Assembly (NCBI GenBank): GCA_964428935.1 | Contig: CAYSAG010000058.1 | Span: 1-21,220, forward strand | Direction: 5' to 3' | From: JAADHY01 sp964428935 | GTDB lineage: Bacteria; Planctomycetota; Planctomycetia; Planctomycetales; Planctomycetaceae | DNA: 21,220 bases | Part shown: one piece after another, positions 9,282-16,556 of the stretch | Layout of the letters: every line of letters starts with the position of its first letter | How positions within the stretch are numbered: position 1 is the stretch's first letter | Program-made: the position numbers and the translations under genes | Notes under the pieces: model-generated | Seen by the model: the letters and a program-made list of their open reading frames with translations, nothing else | Databases searched by the model: none | Told to the model about the DNA's origin: nothing

Positions 9282-10913
9282 ATGGCCCATTACTACACGG
9301 AAGGCGCTCAGCGGGCACTGCGTCGAGCCGTCGAGCTGGCGAGGGCGGCGGGAGCCGACCAGGTGGAACCGTGCCACTTGTTAATGGCGCTGCTCCTGGA
9401 CGACTCGCTCGCCACAGCCATTCTCAACAAGTATGCCGTCTCGCCGGACGACGTGAAGGCGCTGCTGCCAGGGACGCCGCCGGACGGCGTTGCCTCGTCG
9501 TCGGCTTCGGTTCCGGTCGGTTCGGAAGTAAGGGTGGAGCCGGACAAGCTCCACCAGCCGGACTACAGCGAGCAAATGCACCAGGTATTGGACGTCGCTC
9601 GCCACCACAGCCGTCACCAGTTGGCCAAGGGCGAGGTGGGCACGGAGCAGTTGCTGTTGGGACTGGTGACCATCGAAAGTTCGGCTCGGCAACTGCTCGA
9701 GAAGTTCGGGCTGACCGCGGCCACACTGCCCGAGCACTTGACGGAAAAACCCGACCGACCCGGTCCACCGCTGGCTGTCGACGTCCAGCTCCGGACGGAA
9801 CGAGCGGAACGGCCGGAAAAAACCGACCTGCTCCGAATGCTCGACGCCGCCGCCAACCGGGCACGCGAGGGAATTCGAGTCGCCGAAGACTTCGCCCGCT
9901 TCACGCTGAACGACGTCTACTTGACGTCCGAGCTCAAGCGGCTGCGACACGAGCTGACGGACGCCCTTCGCTGCCTTCCAGCTGAGGCCCTACTGGCCGC
10001 ACGCGACACCGAACAGGACGTCGGCACCGGGGTGACGACGGACCAGGAGCGGCAGCGCACGACACCGGCCGAGCTGGTTCGCGCCAACTTCAAACGCGTC
10101 CAGGAAGCGCTGCGGACGCTGGAGGAATGCGCCAAGCGCGCCAGCGAGCTGTACGACGAGCTTTCCGCCGGCGTGCTGACCAACGACTTGCTGCAACTGT
10201 CGACCCGCCTCAAACGGCTTCGTTACGAAGCCTACACGCTGGAGAAAGCGGTTCTGCTGACGCACCGAGCTCGACAGAAGCTGCGGGACCAACGGCTGTA
10301 CTTACTGGTCACCGCCAGCGCGTGCCGAGCTGGGCTGGAGACGGTCGTGAAGGAGTCGCTGGCAGCCGGAGTGGGGCTGATTCAACTGCGAGAAAAGCAG
10401 CGGAGCGACCGAGAGCTGCTGACACTGGCCCGGCAACTGCGTCAGTGGACCCGACAGGCCGGAGCTCTGCTGGTCATCAACGACCGCCCCGACATTGCCT
10501 TACTCGTCGACGCGGACGGCGTCCACGTCGGTCAAGACGACCTGTCCGTGTACGAAGCTCGTCGAATTGTCGGGCCGGACCGACTGGTGGGCGTCTCGAC
10601 TCACTCGCTCCAGCAAGCTCACCGCGCCGTCCGTGACGGCGCAGACTACATTGGAGTTGGCCCCGTTTTTCCGTCGAGAACCAAACAGTTCGACGAGCTG
10701 GCCGGACTGGAGCTGGTTCGTCAGGTCGCGGGCGAGATTGGGCTGCCGTGGTTTGCCATTGGCGGCATTGACGTCGAGAACGTCGAGCGGGTGCAAGAGG
10801 CGGGTGCGACGCGGGTGGCCGTGTCGTCGGCCGTTTGCCAGGCGTCGAGCCCGCGCGACGCCGCGCGACGCCTGCTCGAAAAGCTCGAGCGCTCACCGTC
10901 CCGCGAGGAGTAA
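9282..10913 (+). CDS. thiE: Clp N-domain / ThiD2 / ThiE fusion protein (thiamine phosphate synthase)
   Basis: One uninterrupted frame of 543 residues. Residues 1-150 read as two Clp N-terminal repeats (VEPCHLLMALLLDDSLATAIL; GEVGTEQLLLGLVTIESSARQLLEKFGL), split by a Ser/Pro linker. Residues 182-325 match ThiD2, the alternative HMP-phosphate kinase (LDAAANRAREGIRVAEDFARF, RDTEQDVGT, ANFKRVQEALRTLEE). Residues 339-535 are thiamine phosphate synthase: QLREK (K372), INDRPD (N400, D401), DGVHVGQDD (D419), VGVSTHS (S439), DYIGVGPVFPSRTK (K468) and FAIGGID, so all expected catalytic positions are present. The two enzyme parts make HMP-diphosphate and couple it to thiazole phosphate. ThiD2-ThiE fusions are known; the Clp-N head is unexpected. 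ATG at 9282 follows GAGG at 8 bases. It is divergent from clpC across 233 bases. Confidence 0.9.
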   Translation: MAHYYTEGAQRALRRAVELARAAGADQVEPCHLLMALLLDDSLATAILNKYAVSPDDVKALLPGTPPDGVASSSASVPVGSEVRVEPDKLHQPDYSEQMHQVLDVARHHSRHQLAKGEVGTEQLLLGLVTIESSARQLLEKFGLTAATLPEHLTEKPDRPGPPLAVDVQLRTERAERPEKTDLLRMLDAAANRAREGIRVAEDFARFTLNDVYLTSELKRLRHELTDALRCLPAEALLAARDTEQDVGTGVTTDQERQRTTPAELVRANFKRVQEALRTLEECAKRASELYDELSAGVLTNDLLQLSTRLKRLRYEAYTLEKAVLLTHRARQKLRDQRLYLLVTASACRAGLETVVKESLAAGVGLIQLREKQRSDRELLTLARQLRQWTRQAGALLVINDRPDIALLVDADGVHVGQDDLSVYEARRIVGPDRLVGVSTHSLQQAHRAVRDGADYIGVGPVFPSRTKQFDELAGLELVRQVAGEIGLPWFAIGGIDVENVERVQEAGATRVAVSSAVCQASSPRDAARRLLEKLERSPSREE

Positions 10914-11001
10914 CGGAGCTTCAACCACTGGACGAGCCGGCGGCCTCGTACCGGCCGGAACGACAACCCGGCGTGACGCTGTCAGCTCCACGCGTCCCCG
11001 A

Positions 11002-12036
11002 CTACTTCCACTCGTCCAGAACCACCTCCAGCGTGAGCTCCTGGTCGGCGCGTCGGACCACGACGGGCACTTTCTGTCCCGGCCGCTTCCGACCAATCAG
11101 CTCAATCAGTTGACGAAAGGTCCTCACGGGCTGGCCGTCAAACTTCAACAGCACGTCGCCTTGTCGGATTCCGGCGCGAGCCGCCGCCGAGCCAGCTCGG
11201 ACCGACGTAATGATGCACCCTTCCTCGTGGTCGGTCCCTCCAACGCCCAGGTACGCCGGCCCGCGCCGTTCAATGCTCTTCAGGTTGGGCATGCTTTGAG
11301 CCAGCTCGTCCAGCGCTTTCTGCGACACGCCGCAGCCCGTAATGACGTACAGGACCTGCAAACTCTGGAGCTTCTTGACGTACTTCAGCCCTTCGTCGCC
11401 GCCGGTCCAGTCCAGTCCGAGCTGCAGAATGGGAATTTCACGTCCCAGCGCGGTCGGGTCGCGAATGTCAATTGGCTGGCCCAGCACGTCTTTGACCACG
11501 CCGCCTAACGCGACAATCCGCTCCAGCGCCCGCAGCTCCCGCACTCGCTGGTTCGCCGCCAGAACGGCGTCGGCTTGGTTGGCGGCCAAGACGTTCGTGC
11601 TGGACTGCAATTGTTCCAAGGCCGCTTCCGCGGCGTCGGCCGCGTCGGGGTCCGGGCCGAGGAAAATGGCCTCCAGGACCGTGACGGCGCGGGTCGTCGT
11701 CTCCGCGTCTCCCCGCTCCGCCGCTTCCTGCAACAGCGGCACGGCCGCCGAGCCGAGGCGAACCAGTTGCTGACAGGCTCGAGCACGCCGCGCGTACTGG
11801 TCAGCGGCCAAGTCCCGCACCAGCGACGTGACGTACCGCTGCGAAACTTTCGGCTCGGGCTGCGGAGGCGCGGGGGGCACACGGCGAGCCGTGTCCGCAC
11901 TCCTGGCCGCTCCGTTCGGCAGCACAGCAACCACCAGCAACGCACTCAGCAACAGTCCGACGTTGCAGTGCCTGCGACGCGCCGCTTGAGGCGTGTCGCG
12001 CCGGAACGGTTCAGCTTCTCCCCGCGCGCTGGCCAC
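11002..12036 (-). CDS. exported HEAT/LRR-like protein with C-terminal PDZ domain
   Basis: 344 residues from GTG at 12036, chosen because AAAAGGA (12044-12050) lies 7 bases upstream; a longer frame to TTG at 12099 has no such site. Residues about 22-46 (RRRHCNVGLLLSALLVVAVLPNGAARSA) form a signal peptide or membrane anchor, so it acts outside the cytoplasm. Residues about 60-140 are Ala-rich helical repeats of HEAT type (LVRDLAADQYARRARACQQLVRLG, AAVPLLQEAAERG). A short leucine-rich segment follows (LKYVKKLQSLQVLYVITGCGVS, then LDELAQSMPNLKSIE), then a PDZ domain (YLGVGG, GSAAARAGIRQGDVLLKFDG, FRQLIELIGRKRPGQKVPVVVRR). No protease catalytic domain is present, so a binding or scaffold role is likely; the partner is unknown. 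It converges on the thiE fusion. Confidence 0.8.
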   Translation of the reverse strand: MASARGEAEPFRRDTPQAARRRHCNVGLLLSALLVVAVLPNGAARSADTARRVPPAPPQPEPKVSQRYVTSLVRDLAADQYARRARACQQLVRLGSAAVPLLQEAAERGDAETTTRAVTVLEAIFLGPDPDAADAAEAALEQLQSSTNVLAANQADAVLAANQRVRELRALERIVALGGVVKDVLGQPIDIRDPTALGREIPILQLGLDWTGGDEGLKYVKKLQSLQVLYVITGCGVSQKALDELAQSMPNLKSIERRGPAYLGVGGTDHEEGCIITSVRAGSAAARAGIRQGDVLLKFDGQPVRTFRQLIELIGRKRPGQKVPVVVRRADQELTLEVVLDEWK

Positions 12037-12043
12037 CGTGTTG

Positions 12044-12050
12044 TCCTTTT
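12044..12050 (-). promoter_or_regulatory. ribosome binding site that sets the PDZ-protein start
   Basis: AAAAGGA on the minus strand, 7 bases before GTG at 12036. The upstream alternatives TTG (12099) and an in-frame Leu TTG lack such a site. Confidence 0.6.
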
Positions 12051-12255
12051 CGTGCAAGCGTCTTGCGGTGAAAGTCACCGAAAAAACGTGAGCGTCCAAA
12101 CGAGGAAACGACGGGTACTCCGCGCCCCAACCGCCGCCGACCGATTGTCGCGCAAAGCCACCGCAGCGCCAAGACGGAACGCACCGGCACGCTGCTCGCC
12201 GTGCGTCGGCAGCTTGCTTGTTGCAGCCGTCCCGTCCCTTCCCGCCCGGACCGCG

Positions 12256-12966
12256 TCAGCCAGTTCCTTGCAAAGCCGCCACAATGGCCTGTTCAATTTC
12301 GGCCGGGTCGAGCGGGTGGTCGGGGTCGTCGTTGCCGAACGAGCCAACCAAGTTCCCTTGTCGGTCGTAAAGCTTGTAGTGTGGAATTCCGCCGCCGCCA
12401 ATGTCGAACTCGTCGAACGACTTGGCGTCCGCACCGTAACGGCTGATTAAATTGATGAACGTCGCGCCTTGGTCTTTCAGGAACTGCAAGGCTCGTTCGT
12501 TTTGGCCTTGCTGGTCGGGGTCGTCGAAGCTGACCGAGACGCACACCAGCCCACGGTCAGCGTACTTGCGGTACCACTCCACCGTGTGCGGAAAGTTTTC
12601 GACACACGGGACACACCAAGTGGCCCAGAAGTCGACCAGCACCACTTTGCCCCGCAAACTTTTCAACAAGTTTTCGAACTCGGCTCGGTCGACCGCTTTC
12701 AGCGTGACCGCCTCGGACGACGCCGCTCCGGCCGACTGACCACCTTCCGACTGACCGGGTGAAGCAGGCTGAGCGGCGGGCGAGCCAGACGCTTGTGAAG
12801 AGGAACCCGTCTCGCCGGCCGACGGTTGACCCGAAGCTGCCGGCTCGGACTCTCGACGGCACCCGACTCCCAGCGCCGCAACCAGCACCACGCCGGCCAG
12901 CAAGACCGCGCTCAGGCGACGGCCACCCGTCGTCGAACGGCTCATTCTCGTTGGCAACTCGAGCAT
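12256..12966 (-). CDS. TlpA-like thioredoxin-fold protein, membrane-anchored or lipoprotein
   Basis: 236 residues from ATG at 12966. The frame stays open a further 85 codons upstream, but GGGAGG (12974-12979) at 7 bases from this ATG decides the start. A hydrophobic segment (LSAVLLAGVVLVAALGVGC, about 18-36) ends at Cys36; GVG before the Cys is a poor lipobox, so either a lipoprotein or a plain N-terminal anchor is possible. A 50-residue Ser/Gly/Ala/Gln linker follows (about 40-88), then the thioredoxin-like domain: VVLVDFWATWCVPCVENFP with active-site W117-C118-V-P-C121, and GGGIPHYKLYDRQGNLVGSF with the cis-proline. It is expected to act as a thiol-disulfide reductant or oxidant at the outer face of the membrane. 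The redoxin upstream, in the same orientation, has a related fold. Confidence 0.88.
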   Translation of the reverse strand: MLELPTRMSRSTTGGRRLSAVLLAGVVLVAALGVGCRRESEPAASGQPSAGETGSSSQASGSPAAQPASPGQSEGGQSAGAASSEAVTLKAVDRAEFENLLKSLRGKVVLVDFWATWCVPCVENFPHTVEWYRKYADRGLVCVSVSFDDPDQQGQNERALQFLKDQGATFINLISRYGADAKSFDEFDIGGGGIPHYKLYDRQGNLVGSFGNDDPDHPLDPAEIEQAIVAALQGTG

Positions 12967-13446
12967 TCTGTTTCCTCCCGTTTCGTGAACCGAGCCGGTT
13001 GACGAGCGTCCGTCCTCACCCGCCGGTTTGTCGCCAGACGGGCCGGTCGGCGCCGCGTCTGTCGACTCACGAGCCGGCACGCTCCAGCCAGCTCCGGCCG
13101 ACGGCACCTCGTGGGCCCGGACGTCTGGAGCCCGAGCGTCGTGCTGACGGAGGACCTCGTCGGTTCGCACGGACCGAGTGGCTCGGCACGTCGAGACCGG
13201 CCGTGTGGGTCGCGCAGCCACACAGCCCTTCGGCGTCGGCTGCGCGGCGTCACAGCAGGTTTTCGAGAACGTCCGCAGCTGTGGTGGCTCGACCTTTGCT
13301 CGACGTTCGAAAAACGAGCGTCGGCGTGCTGCCGCCGTCCACGCGACTCACGCCGACGTCCAAACACGCGAACTGTCAAGTCGAGCCCGGCGTCGACGAG
13401 CCAGCTCCACGGCTCACCAGTCCTCTAGCCGGCGAACTGACCGAGC
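12967..13446. other. intergenic region between redoxin and TlpA-like genes
   Basis: 480 bases. Several frames are open on both strands, but they are Arg/Ser/Pro-rich, have no family motif and no ribosome-binding site, as expected by chance at this GC content. Apart from the TlpA-like gene's ribosome-binding site at 12974-12979 I see no defined element. Confidence 0.6.
12974..12979 (-). promoter_or_regulatory. ribosome binding site that sets the TlpA-like start
   Basis: GGGAGG on the minus strand, 7 bases before ATG at 12966. It rules out the longer frame that begins at 13221. Confidence 0.7.
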
Positions 13447-14112
13447 CTAACGGCCCGCTCCTCGCCGTCCACCGCGGCGACCTCGCTTGGCCCCCTTGCG
13501 ACCGCCCTCGTACTTAATGCTGCAACCGAACTGACGCGTCTCGGTAATTTCCGGCTGCTTGCCGGCCAGGAGCGCGTCGACGGCGTCGCGCACGTAGTGC
13601 TTGGTCACTTGGTTCGGGTTTTTGGAGTCGTCGAAAGCACCCATGTAAGCAATGCGTCGTTGGCTGTCCAGGACAAACAGGTGCGGGGTGACCGTCGCTC
13701 CGTACGCGTGGCCGACTTTCTGCGTTGGGTCGTACAGGTAGTCGAAGTTGAAGCCTTTCTGGGCCGCCCGCTCTTTCATTTTGTCCAGCCGGTCGGCCGG
13801 AATGTTGTTGACGTTAATGGCGACGAAAGCCACTCCCTTGTCCTTGTAGTCGTTCACGAACTGAATGAACCGGTCCTCGTACGCTTTTGCCACGGGGCAG
13901 TGGTTGCACGTGAAGCAAATTACCACCACCTTGGCGTCCCGGTAGTCGGACAGACTGTGCGGCTTGTCGTCCGTGCCAATCAGGCCCTGGAAGTCCGGAG
14001 CCGGGTCGCCAATGTCGAGTTTCTTGTTGTACTTGCCGGCACTGGCCGACGACACAAACGACAGCAGGGCTAAAGCGGCCAGGAACGAACCGAGTTTCAT
14101 TGCCCGTTTCAT
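13447..14112 (-). CDS. secreted redoxin (AhpC/TSA-thioredoxin-like)
   Basis: 221 residues from ATG at 14112, with GGAGAGGAG just upstream; a further in-frame ATG at 14142 is unsupported. Residues 1-25 are a signal peptide (MKRAMK, hydrophobic core, SSASA cleavage), so it works outside the cytoplasm. The redoxin domain starts LDIGDPAPDFQGLIGTDDKPHSLSDYRD, followed by VVVICFTCNHCPVAKAYEDRF with a CxxC at C69 and C72, then VNNIPADRLDKMKERA, YDPTQKVGHAYGATVTPHLFVLD and, near the end, TRQFGCSIKY with C197. This matches the redoxin family common in planctomycetes; the natural substrate is not established. The last 18 residues (GGRKGAKRGRRGGRRGAGR) form a basic Arg/Gly tail unlike the rest, possibly for binding nucleic acid, acidic polymer or membrane. 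Confidence 0.9.
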   Translation of the reverse strand: MKRAMKLGSFLAALALLSFVSSASAGKYNKKLDIGDPAPDFQGLIGTDDKPHSLSDYRDAKVVVICFTCNHCPVAKAYEDRFIQFVNDYKDKGVAFVAINVNNIPADRLDKMKERAAQKGFNFDYLYDPTQKVGHAYGATVTPHLFVLDSQRRIAYMGAFDDSKNPNQVTKHYVRDAVDALLAGKQPEITETRQFGCSIKYEGGRKGAKRGRRGGRRGAGR

Positions 14113-14155
14113 CGTCTCCTCTCCTTCACCAACGAACCCCAAGAAACCAGTCTGC

Positions 14156-14180
14156 TGCCCTTGTCACGTCGCCAAGGGCA
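14156..14180. repeat. 8-bp inverted repeat upstream of the redoxin gene
   Basis: TGCCCTTG (14156-14163) and CAAGGGCA (14173-14180) are perfectly complementary around a 9-base centre. The position, 44 bases before the redoxin ATG, fits a leader hairpin or an operator; which one cannot be told. Confidence 0.45.
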
Positions 14181-14487
14181 CTGCGTTGTCGCGCTTGTGC
14201 TGGCTGAGTCAGGTCGCCTTTTTCCGAATCGACCGCGGCTCGCTGCACCCACTGCTTGCACGCCTGTCCGCGTGTGTGTAGCTGCGTCGCCCTTGCGAGT
14301 CTTCTTGCGTGCTAGCGCGGAGCCGAGACCTGACGTGGGAAACCAAAACCACTTGCCAAAGCAAACGCCGGAAGTGAGCGGCAGGGCGGGGAGTCTTACG
14401 GTTTGAATCCGTGCCGGAGCCAACGACTGCCGAGACGCCGCCGGTGTTGCTGCTTCGTTCTGTGCGTCCGAACCTTTCAGACCGATT

Positions 14488-14518
14488 GGACGTCGCCGAC
14501 GTCCGAGCCGTCTCGGCT
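14488..14518. repeat. two adjacent small inverted repeats
   Basis: GGACGTC-gcc-GACGTCC (14488-14504) is a perfect 7-bp stem, followed after one base by AGCCG-tct-CGGCT (14506-14518). They lie about 270 bases past the DUF1080 stop in a gene-free stretch. Confidence 0.4.
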
Positions 14519-14788
14519 GGTCGAACCGACCGCGTTCATCCTACCGGAACCGCCACGAATTGCAACTTTGCAGAATGGGTTCTCGGCGTGGAACGAGCTC
14601 TGGCTGGGAGGAGGCGAAATGCACGCCAGACGGAACGGGCTCACCACGACGCGTCGCCCGCGTCGGCGGCGTGACGCTGCTGCCTCCACTTGGTTCTTTC
14701 GACGCTCGGTCGTCGCGCTCTCCTCGGCTCGGTTTGACGGAAGCCTCGGGAGCCCCGGCAGCCGAGCTGCCCTTCGGTTCCTGTCTGC

Positions 14789-15892
14789 TCAGTCGTCGCA
14801 CTGACACTCGAAGGCTGGCAGACTGGACGCCGGCAGGCACGTCCGCATGGTTCCTGCTTGCGGAGGGCAGGGCACCGCCGCGCCGGACTTCTCCGGCCGA
14901 CTGCGGTCGACAATCCAAATGTTGCGAAAGACGACCGGGTTGCCGTGGTCTTGCAGCTTAATGGGCAACAGATTGGGACCTTCGGGAGCTCCGTGCCCGG
15001 TCTTGTTGGGAATTTCGACGTTGTCGTGCACGACCACGCCGTTGTGACGCACCGTAATGCGAGCGTTCTCCACTTTGTGGCCGTTGGCGTCGAAGCGGGG
15101 AGCTCGGAAGTCAATGTCGTAGGTCTGCCAGGTCAGAGGGGGCAAGCACATGTTGACGTCCGGGGCGCGGTAGCGGTAAAGAGCTCCACATTCGTTGAAC
15201 GCCCCTTTCAGCCCGAATGAGTCGAGAATCTGCACCTCGTAGCGGCTCAACAAGTACACGCCGCTGTTGCCGCGTCCCTGTCCCCGAGCCAGCGGCACGT
15301 ACGGAATGCGAAACTCCAGGTGCAGCGTGAAGTCGCGGTACAGCTCCTTGAACTCGGCTCCCACTTCCAGCAAGCCGTCCTTGGTCATGCGGCCCTTCTT
15401 GAAATGGTCGGTGTTGGTGCCGTCGAAAAGAACCACGGCGCCGGGCGGTGGCGGAGCCCCGAGCGTTGGGCTGACGCGGTGGACTTTGGTCAGTTGGGCA
15501 ATCAGAAGTCCACGGGGCTCAATGCGGAACGTGGCCACTCCGTTGTAGACGGTCACGTGGAGCGGCTCGGCGACAAAGACGACCTTGTCTCCCTGCCGCT
15601 CCCCTTCCATCCGGAAGCGGTACGGCCCTTTCGCGCCGGCTCCAGGCAGACCCCCCTCGTACTCGACCGCGAAGAACTTCCCGTTCCCCAGTGCGACCAC
15701 CTGCAAGCCAATCGGCTGCCGCTCTCCGGTTCCGAGCAGCACCTGGCCGGTGTACTCGCCCATGAACCAGAAGTCGGGGTCGACCTGAGTAATGTCCGTC
15801 ACCGCCGCTTTTCGCTCAGCCCCGGCGGACAACCCGCTTAGCCCGACGGCCACACACCACAGGGACAACGCGCCAACGAACAGCTTTCTCAT
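14789..15892 (-). CDS. exported DUF1080 / 3-keto-disaccharide hydrolase domain protein
   Basis: 367 residues from ATG at 15892, with GAGGG about 10 bases upstream. Residues 1-25 form a signal peptide. A beta-rich segment about 30-145 precedes the domain (FMGEYTGQVLLGTGERQPIGLQ). The DUF1080 domain spans about 151-330: VVLFDGTNTDHFKKG, GQGRGNSGVYLLSRYEVQILDSFG, WQTYDIDFRAPRF and LQDHGNPVVFRNIWIVD, the recognised pattern of this concanavalin-like family. Some members hydrolyse 3-keto-glycosides; whether this one does is not shown. After the domain comes a 37-residue tail with four cysteines (C342, C352, C363, C365) that is not part of the domain and could make disulfides or bind metal. It is the first of four widely spaced genes for exported proteins on this strand. 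Confidence 0.88.
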   Translation of the reverse strand: MRKLFVGALSLWCVAVGLSGLSAGAERKAAVTDITQVDPDFWFMGEYTGQVLLGTGERQPIGLQVVALGNGKFFAVEYEGGLPGAGAKGPYRFRMEGERQGDKVVFVAEPLHVTVYNGVATFRIEPRGLLIAQLTKVHRVSPTLGAPPPPGAVVLFDGTNTDHFKKGRMTKDGLLEVGAEFKELYRDFTLHLEFRIPYVPLARGQGRGNSGVYLLSRYEVQILDSFGLKGAFNECGALYRYRAPDVNMCLPPLTWQTYDIDFRAPRFDANGHKVENARITVRHNGVVVHDNVEIPNKTGHGAPEGPNLLPIKLQDHGNPVVFRNIWIVDRSRPEKSGAAVPCPPQAGTMRTCLPASSLPAFECQCDD

Positions 15893-16183
15893 GGACCGCA
15901 GCCCTCAGACGAACCACCTCCAGAAAGACCCAAGCGGCCGGCCCGCCTCGCGGAACACTCCGCCCCGAACCTTGACGCAAGACCGGACCGACCGCGCCTT
16001 GTGCCGACACTTCAGTTTGCGCTGCCGAGGGGGTTGCCGCAAGCCAAGAGTTTTGCGTGGAAAGGGAAAACTGGAGCGAACCGTTCGACTGTGAAGACTG
16101 TGCGGGCCATGGACGGCGAAGTCCGAAGCTGCGGACGGTCCTGCAGCGAACTCGGTCCTGTCGCGAACGGCGTCGACGGAGCT

Positions 16184-16217
16184 CGGTAAGTGAGTCGACG
16201 GACCACGGTAAGTAAGT
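16184..16217. repeat. direct repeat CGGTAAGTRAGT, 22-base spacing
   Basis: CGGTAAGTGAGT at 16184-16195 recurs as CGGTAAGTAAGT at 16206-16217, one mismatch, starts 22 bases apart (two helical turns). Confidence 0.45.
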
Positions 16218-16238
16218 GAAGGGGGCCGGGAATTGGAG

Positions 16239-16258
16239 GGCCACGCTCTGTCGTGGCC
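16239..16258. repeat. GGCCACG hairpin, copy 1
   Basis: GGCCACG-ctctgt-CGTGGCC, a perfect 7-bp stem with 6-base loop. The whole 20 bases recur with two changes at 21073-21092. It lies about 300 bases past the trmB stop, so it could end the operon, but no U-tract follows. Confidence 0.5.
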
Positions 16259-16321
16259 AGCCCAAAGCTGTGTCTCGAGGCGAGGCAGACAGGGCACGCC
16301 CCAACGGCTTGAAGACGCTCC

Positions 16322-16351
16322 AGTGCCGAGAAGGTGCAGAAGTGCCGAGAA
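16322..16351. repeat. direct repeat AGTGCCGAGAA, 19-base spacing
   Basis: Identical 11-base copies at 16322-16332 and 16341-16351. Function unknown. Confidence 0.4.
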
Positions 16352-16556
16352 AATGCGGACGAATTTCCCCGACACCCTCGGGTCAGCGGAAGAGGGCGAG
16401 AACCGGAAGCCGTCGTTCTGCCGTGGCCGCTCGCGGTTCGTGACAAGGTCGACAGAATGGAGGACGGGCCGTCCAGCACCGAGCCGACGAGCTGCTCAGC
16501 GAAGGCGAAGGAATTGCCGGACGCCGTCGGTCGGCCGGCGGCAACCGCAGAACCAG

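Larger units (their letters stand above)
14113..14788. other. intergenic region between DUF1080 and redoxin genes
   Basis: 676 bases, the longest gap in the window. No frame has a family motif. It holds three inverted repeats: TGCCCTTG/CAAGGGCA at 14156-14180 (44 bases upstream of the redoxin start), GGACGTC/GACGTCC at 14488-14504 and AGCCG/CGGCT at 14506-14518. The last two are adjacent and could form a tandem terminator for the DUF1080 transcript or part of a small RNA; no U-tract follows them. Confidence 0.55.
15893..16556. other. intergenic region with several short repeats
   Basis: 664 bases between trmB (3' side) and the DUF1080 start. No credible gene. It holds a hairpin at 16239-16258, a 12-base direct repeat at 16184 and 16206, and an 11-base direct repeat at 16322 and 16341. 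The part near 15892 should contain the DUF1080 promoter, which I could not place. Confidence 0.55.

Noticed and set aside
10914..11001. Shared terminator between the convergent thi fusion and PDZ genes
   Set aside because: Only short GC-rich CCGG complementarities are present, with no defined stem.
12759..13517. 252-codon plus-strand frame over the gap between TlpA-like and redoxin genes
   Set aside because: Overlaps both real genes antisense, Arg/Pro/Ser-rich, no motif, no start signal.
14390..14422. tRNA-like T-arm (TACGG, TTTGAAT loop, CCGTG) followed by CCGGAGCC
   Set aside because: No matching 5' acceptor strand (GCTCCGG or wobble form) lies 60-95 bases upstream, and no D-arm or anticodon arm could be fitted.
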